In this document: positions 60,420 through 64,000 of the stretch, one piece after another
Numbering within the stretch: the stretch's first letter is position 1
How the letters are laid out: every line of letters starts with the position of its first letter
Made by a program: the position numbers and the translations under genes
DNA from: Ramlibacter montanisoli
Lineage (GTDB): Bacteria; Pseudomonadota; Gammaproteobacteria; Burkholderiales; Burkholderiaceae_C
Reading direction: 5' to 3'
Length of the DNA stretch: 64,000 bases
Assembly (NCBI RefSeq): GCF_013087525.1
Contig: NZ_JABFCS010000001.1
Span: 930,001-994,000, forward strand
Notes under the pieces: generated by a model
The model's database searches: none
What the model was told of the DNA's origin: nothing
Seen by the model: the letters and a program-made list of their open reading frames with translations, nothing else

Positions 60420-61964
60420 TCAACTGCGGATCAGGTGGTCGAATGCGCCGAGCGCCGCCTTCGCACCGTCGCCCGCGGCGATGATGATCTGCTTGAAGGG
60501 CACCGTCGTGCAGTCGCCGGCGGCGAACACGCCGGGCAGCGAGGTCTCGCCGCGCGGCCCGACGATGATCTCGCCGAACTTGGACAGTTCCACCGTGCCC
60601 TTGAGCCATTCGGTGTTGGGCACCAGGCCGATCTGCACGAACACGCCTTCCAGATCCACGCGCTTCTCTTCGCCGCTCGCGCGGTCCTTGTAGACCAGGC
60701 CGTCGACCTTCTGGTCGCCGGTGATCCGCGTCGTTTGCGCGTTGGTGAGCACCGTCACGTTGGGCAGCGAGTGCAGCTTCTTCTGCAGCACCGCGTCCGC
60801 GCGCAGCCTGGTGTCGAACTCCACCAGTGTCACGTGGGCCACGATGCCGGCCAGGTCGATCGCCGCTTCCACGCCGGAGTTGCCGCCGCCGATCACCGCC
60901 ACGCGCTTGCCCTTGAACAGCGGGCCGTCGCAGTGCGGGCAGTAGGCCACGCCCTTGTTCCTGAACTCCTGCTCGCCGGGCACGTTGATGTTGCGCCAGC
61001 GCGCGCCGGTGGAGACGATCACGCTCTTCGCCTTCAGCGTCGCGCCGCTTTCCAGCTGCACTTCGATCAGCGAACCCGTGGGCTTGAGCGCCTTGGCGCG
61101 CTGCAGGTTCATGATGTCCACGTCGTAGGTGCGCACGTGTTCTTCCAGCGCATGGGCGAACTTCGGGCCCTCGGTCTCCTTGACCGAGATGAAGTTCTCG
61201 ATGCCCAGCGTGTCCAGCACCTGGCCGCCGAAGCGTTCCGCCGCGATGCCGGTGCGGATGCCCTTGCGCGCCGCGTACACGGCGGCCGCGGCGCCCGCGG
61301 GGCCGCCGCCGACGATCAGCACGTCGAACGGGTCCTTGGCGGCGATCTTCTTCGCCTCGCGCTCGGTGCCCGAGGTGTCGATCTTGGCCAGGATCTCCTC
61401 CAGGCTCATGCGGCCGTTGCCGAACATGGTGCCGTTGAGGAACACCGTGGGCACGCCCATGATCTGGCGTTCCTTGATCTCGTCCTGGAACAGGCCGCCC
61501 TCGATCATCGTCGTCCTGATGCGCGGGTTCTGGATCGCCATGAGGTTCAGTGCCTGCACCACGTCCGGGCAGTTGTGGCAGGTCAGCGAAACGTAGACCT
61601 CGAACGCGAAGTCGCCGTCGAGCGCGCGGATCTGCTCCAGCACCGCTTGTTCCACCTTGGGCGGGTAGCCGCCGACCTGCAGCAGCGCCAGCACCAGCGA
61701 GGTGAACTCGTGGCCCATGGGCAGGCCGGCGAAGCGCGGCCCGTGGTTCTCGCCCGGGCGGTTGAGGGAGAAGGACGGCTTGCGGTGCGGCCCGCCCGTG
61801 GTCTCGCTCACCTTCATCAGCGGCGAGGCCTCGGCGATGTCCTTCAGCAGCGAGCGCATCTCCTGCGAGGCCGGCGAGTCGTCGAGCGAGGCGACGATCT
61901 CCACCGGCTGCGAGATGCGTTGCAGGTAGGCGGCGAGTTGCGCTTTCGTGGTGGTGTCGAGCAT
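60420..61964 (-). CDS. ahpF: alkyl hydroperoxide reductase subunit F
   Basis: A 514-residue FAD/NADH enzyme that re-reduces AhpC. The N-terminal double thioredoxin-like domain carries the CHNC disulfide ([18 protein letters not shown]). The thioredoxin-reductase-like part has [20 protein letters not shown], the redox CPHC ([13 protein letters not shown]), the NADH motif [16 protein letters not shown] and [12 protein letters not shown]. It lies downstream of ahpC on the same strand with a hairpin terminator between them. The gene is intact. Confidence 0.96.
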   Translation of the reverse strand: MLDTTTKAQLAAYLQRISQPVEIVASLDDSPASQEMRSLLKDIAEASPLMKVSETTGGPHRKPSFSLNRPGENHGPRFAGLPMGHEFTSLVLALLQVGGYPPKVEQAVLEQIRALDGDFAFEVYVSLTCHNCPDVVQALNLMAIQNPRIRTTMIEGGLFQDEIKERQIMGVPTVFLNGTMFGNGRMSLEEILAKIDTSGTEREAKKIAAKDPFDVLIVGGGPAGAAAAVYAARKGIRTGIAAERFGGQVLDTLGIENFISVKETEGPKFAHALEEHVRTYDVDIMNLQRAKALKPTGSLIEVQLESGATLKAKSVIVSTGARWRNINVPGEQEFRNKGVAYCPHCDGPLFKGKRVAVIGGGNSGVEAAIDLAGIVAHVTLVEFDTRLRADAVLQKKLHSLPNVTVLTNAQTTRITGDQKVDGLVYKDRASGEEKRVDLEGVFVQIGLVPNTEWLKGTVELSKFGEIIVGPRGETSLPGVFAAGDCTTVPFKQIIIAAGDGAKAALGAFDHLIRS

Positions 61965-62002
61965 GGGTGGTCCTTCCGACTTGTTGTTCGTGGATGCGAA
62001 TG

Positions 62003-62036
62003 AAAAAGGCCCGGGCGCTCGTGGCGCGCCGGGCCT
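62003..62036 (-). terminator. terminator/attenuator between ahpC and ahpF
   Basis: On the minus strand AGGCCCGG...CCGGGCCT arms (62036-62029 and 62015-62008) are followed by TTTTTC. Partial readthrough would give more AhpC than AhpF, matching the need for excess peroxidase. Confidence 0.75.
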
Positions 62037-62060
62037 GTCGTGGCGGCGGGCGCGGGGCGC

Positions 62061-62631
62061 TTAGATCTTGCCGACCAGGTCCAGCGAGGGCTTCAGCGTC
62101 TCGGCGCCTTGCTCCCACTTGGCCGGGCAGACTTCACCCGGGTGCGCGGCCACGTACTGGGCGGCCTTCAGGCGGCGCAGCGTTTCCTTGGCGTCGCGGC
62201 CGATGCCGTTGTCGTGCACTTCGATCGTCTTGATGCGGCCTTCCGGATCGATCACGAAGGTGCCGCGCAGCGCCAGGCCGGTGTCCTCGCCCTCGGTGAT
62301 CAGCACCTGGAAGAAGGGCCAGCTGGTGGCTGGGGTCGCCGACCAGGGGGTACTGCACCTTCTTGATGGTGTCGGAGGTGTCGTGCCAGGCCTTGTGCGT
62401 GAAGTGGGTGTCCGTGGACACGCCATAGACTTCCGCGCCCAGCTTCTGGAACTCGGCGTAGTTGTCCGCCAGGTCGCCCAGCTCGGTCGGGCACACGAAG
62501 GTGAAGTCGGCGGGATAGAACACGACCACGGACCACTTGCCCTTGAAGTTCTGTTCCGTGACCGGCACGAACTTGCCGTTGTGGTACGCGGTGGCGCTGA
62601 AGGCGGGGATTTCGGTGTTGATCAAAGACAT
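62061..62631 (-). CDS. ahpC: peroxiredoxin AhpC (frameshifted here)
   Basis: A 2-Cys peroxiredoxin of about 190 residues that reduces hydrogen peroxide and organic peroxides. The peroxidatic Cys47 is in [13 protein letters not shown] at the canonical position, and the resolving Cys is in [20 protein letters not shown]. The frame changes near 62325 between [11 protein letters not shown] and [13 protein letters not shown]. This is the only break in the ahp pair. An OxyR-like half-site lies about 100 bases upstream. Confidence 0.93.
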
Positions 62632-62729
62632 TTAGTTTTCCTCTATAGCTGAGCGCGTGTTCATCAAGCGCGCCTATGAAGTATGGGGCCTTCCGGCGCG
62701 CTTCCCCATTGAAACGGGGCATGGCGATG

Positions 62730-62744
62730 TTAGGCAGGGGCTAT
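62730..62744. promoter_or_regulatory. OxyR-like half-site TTAG-N7-CTAT upstream of ahpC
   Basis: It matches the ATAG-N7-CTAT OxyR element at seven of eight bases, about 100 bases before ahpC. A second element at the proper spacing is not evident, so support is weak and rests partly on the known OxyR control of ahpC. Confidence 0.3.
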
Positions 62745-62774
62745 GGCGGCGCCTGGCACGCCGTCAGGGGCGCG

Positions 62775-63596
62775 TCAGTACTCGAGACGCTCCGGGCGGA
62801 TCTCCTGCAGGATGGTGGTGGCGATCTCCTCGATCGACTTGGTCGTCGTGGAGAGCCAGCGGATGCCTTCGCGCCGCATCATCGCCTCGCCTTCGGCCAC
62901 TTCGTGGCGACAGTTCTCGAGCGAGGCGTACTTCGAATTGGGCCGGCGTTCGTTGCGGATCTCCGAGAGCCGCTCGGGCGCGATGGTCAGGCCGAAGATC
63001 TTCTTGCGGTGCGGCGCCAGCGCGCCGGGCAGCTGCTTGCGGTCGAAGTCTTCCGGGATCAGCGGGTAGTTGGCCGCCTTCAGGCCGTGCTGCATGGCCA
63101 GGTACAGCGAGGTCGGCGTCTTGCCGCTGCGGCTGACGCCTACCAGGATCACGTCGGCCTGCTCGAGGTCGCGGTTGGACTGGCCGTCGTCGTGCACGAG
63201 GCTGAAGTTGATCGCCTCGATGCGGTCGTGGTACTCCTTGCTCTTGCTCACGTCGGAGAAGCGGCCCACGCGGTGGCTGGACTTCATGCCCAGCTCGATC
63301 TCCAGCGGCCGCACGAAGGTGCCGAACATGTCGAGCACCATGGCCTTGCAGCCTTCCTCGATCACCTGCAGCACCTCGACGTTCACCAGCGTGGTGAACA
63401 CCACCGGCCGCCGGCCCTCGACCTCCGCGGTGTGGTTCACCTGCCGGACGATCTGGTGCGCCTTGTCGACGGTGTCGATGAACGGCAGCCGGACGTGGCG
63501 GGGCTTGAACTCGAATTGCGCCAGGATGGCATTGCCGAAGGTTTCGGCGGTGATGCCGGTGCCATCGGAGACGAAGAAGACAGTACGGGTGTGCAT
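62775..63596 (-). CDS. ppsR: PEP synthase regulatory protein (kinase/pyrophosphorylase)
   Basis: A 273-residue DUF299 protein that inactivates PEP synthase by ADP-dependent phosphorylation and reactivates it by phosphate-dependent dephosphorylation. [20 protein letters not shown] opens it, and the P-loop is [18 protein letters not shown]. The start is ATG 63596 (MHTRTVFF). It is divergent from ppsA, its target, the usual arrangement in beta-proteobacteria. Confidence 0.95.
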   Translation of the reverse strand: MHTRTVFFVSDGTGITAETFGNAILAQFEFKPRHVRLPFIDTVDKAHQIVRQVNHTAEVEGRRPVVFTTLVNVEVLQVIEEGCKAMVLDMFGTFVRPLEIELGMKSSHRVGRFSDVSKSKEYHDRIEAINFSLVHDDGQSNRDLEQADVILVGVSRSGKTPTSLYLAMQHGLKAANYPLIPEDFDRKQLPGALAPHRKKIFGLTIAPERLSEIRNERRPNSKYASLENCRHEVAEGEAMMRREGIRWLSTTTKSIEEIATTILQEIRPERLEY

Positions 63597-63739
63597 GTGG
63601 CGCCTACAATCCCGCCCATTATCCGAATTCCCGCGCCCATGGTCCGCCGCCGCCCCTTCGAACAACTACAAAGCCCATCGGCGGGCCTTGGCGCAGTGCG
63701 CTTGTGCGCAGACCCAGTTTCAACTTCCGGAGTCTCCCC

Positions 63740-64000
63740 ATGTCTGCACGTTTCGACGCGACCGCCCTGGTCGTACCGTTTGAGAACCTGAGAATGACGG
63801 ATGTCGAGGTGGTCGGCGGCAAGAACGCCAGCCTCGGCGAAATGATCTCGCAGCTGCCGCACGGCGTGCGCGTGCCCACGGGCTTCGCCACCACCGCGCA
63901 TGCCTTCCGCGAGTTCCTCAAGTACGACGGGCTCGACACCCGCATCCGCGAACGCCTGGCCACGCTGGACACCGAGGACGTGCGCGCCTTGGCTGCCGCC
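63740..64000 (+). CDS. ppsA: phosphoenolpyruvate synthase, 5' end only
   Basis: The first 87 codons before the window ends. [20 protein letters not shown], then [20 protein letters not shown] and [19 protein letters not shown], is the N-terminal ATP-grasp part of PpsA, which makes PEP from pyruvate and ATP in gluconeogenesis. GGAG lies 8 bases before the ATG. The 143-base region shared with ppsR holds a TACAAT hexamer at 63610-63615 but no other clear site. Confidence 0.93.
   Translation, partial: MSARFDATALVVPFENLRMTDVEVVGGKNASLGEMISQLPHGVRVPTGFATTAHAFREFLKYDGLDTRIRERLATLDTEDVRALAAA

Noticed and set aside
59860..62118. A 752-codon frame joining bacterioferritin to upstream sequence
   Set aside because: The upstream part is a shadow of ahpF. 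Bacterioferritin has a clear start at 60339 and all ligands at canonical numbers from there.
63597..63739. A divergent operator between ppsR and ppsA
   Set aside because: Only single hexamers stand out; no inverted repeat of useful length could be found.

Overview
The window is chromosomal DNA of a high-GC beta-proteobacterium, most likely Burkholderiales, family Comamonadaceae (Ramlibacter/Variovorax-like). Pointers are the PHA phasin, a Bug-family binding protein, the hupB / tRNA-Val / ppiD order, the surE-pcm-nlpD-rpoS cluster, an Arg32 elongation factor P beside its rhamnosyltransferase EarP, and a LigAB-type dioxygenase. I see no phage, IS element, plasmid replication gene or CRISPR array. 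It reads as ordinary core and near-core chromosome, densely packed, with many 1-4 nt overlaps.

Layout: 1-6 kb, catabolic genes (crotonase end, DMT permease, LigAB, zinc ribbon, D-arginine dehydrogenase-like flavoprotein, DUF3299, M20 peptidase). 6-11 kb, Tyr/Gly-rich repeat protein, rpoD, dnaG. 11-20.5 kb, acyl-CoA synthetase, Bug protein, YihY, gamma-glutamyltransferase, HSD10-like SDR, FbpA, patatin lipoprotein, phasin. 20.5-32 kb, HDAC/thioesterase/nitroreductase operon, envelope and stress proteins, NhaD antiporter, 2-hydroxyacid dehydrogenase, rmuC, MFS and AEC transporters, LOG protein, DUF3445. 32-36 kb, efp-earP and divergent uvrC-pgsA. 36-40 kb, DMT permease, LysR, fluoroacetate-dehalogenase-like hydrolase coupled to a tartrate/D-malate dehydrogenase. 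40-45 kb, hupB, tRNA-Val, ppiD, thioredoxin-like protein, a copper-type DUF2946/outer-membrane pair, tRNA-His. 45-52 kb, quinone oxidoreductase, surE-pcm-nlpD-rpoS, exonuclease, rlmD, BI-1. 52.7-60.3 kb, an iron/heme block: GlcG/HbpS-like protein, bfd-tonB-exbB-exbD-hemP, siderophore receptor-piuC-hydroxyacid oxidase, bacterioferritin. 60-64 kb, ahpF, ahpC, ppsR and the start of ppsA.

Two properties affect the whole window. First, about 29 small indels break 22 genes, including the indispensable rpoD (three breaks) and dnaG. Most sit in G/C homopolymers or short repeats and the protein resumes exactly in another frame. I treat these as base-calling errors and give each such gene as one span. 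Second, at least ten genes have a -10-like hexamer ending only 5-7 nt before the ATG, which predicts leaderless mRNAs.

Regulatory themes readable from sequence: Fur-like palindromes before bfd, before the siderophore receptor and between fbpA and the patatin gene; an ACGT-type (LiuR-like) palindrome before the SDR; a TGC-N3-GCA operator across the phasin start site; two FNR/ANR-like boxes; and hairpin terminators after most transcription units. No gene-free stretch exceeds 300 bases.
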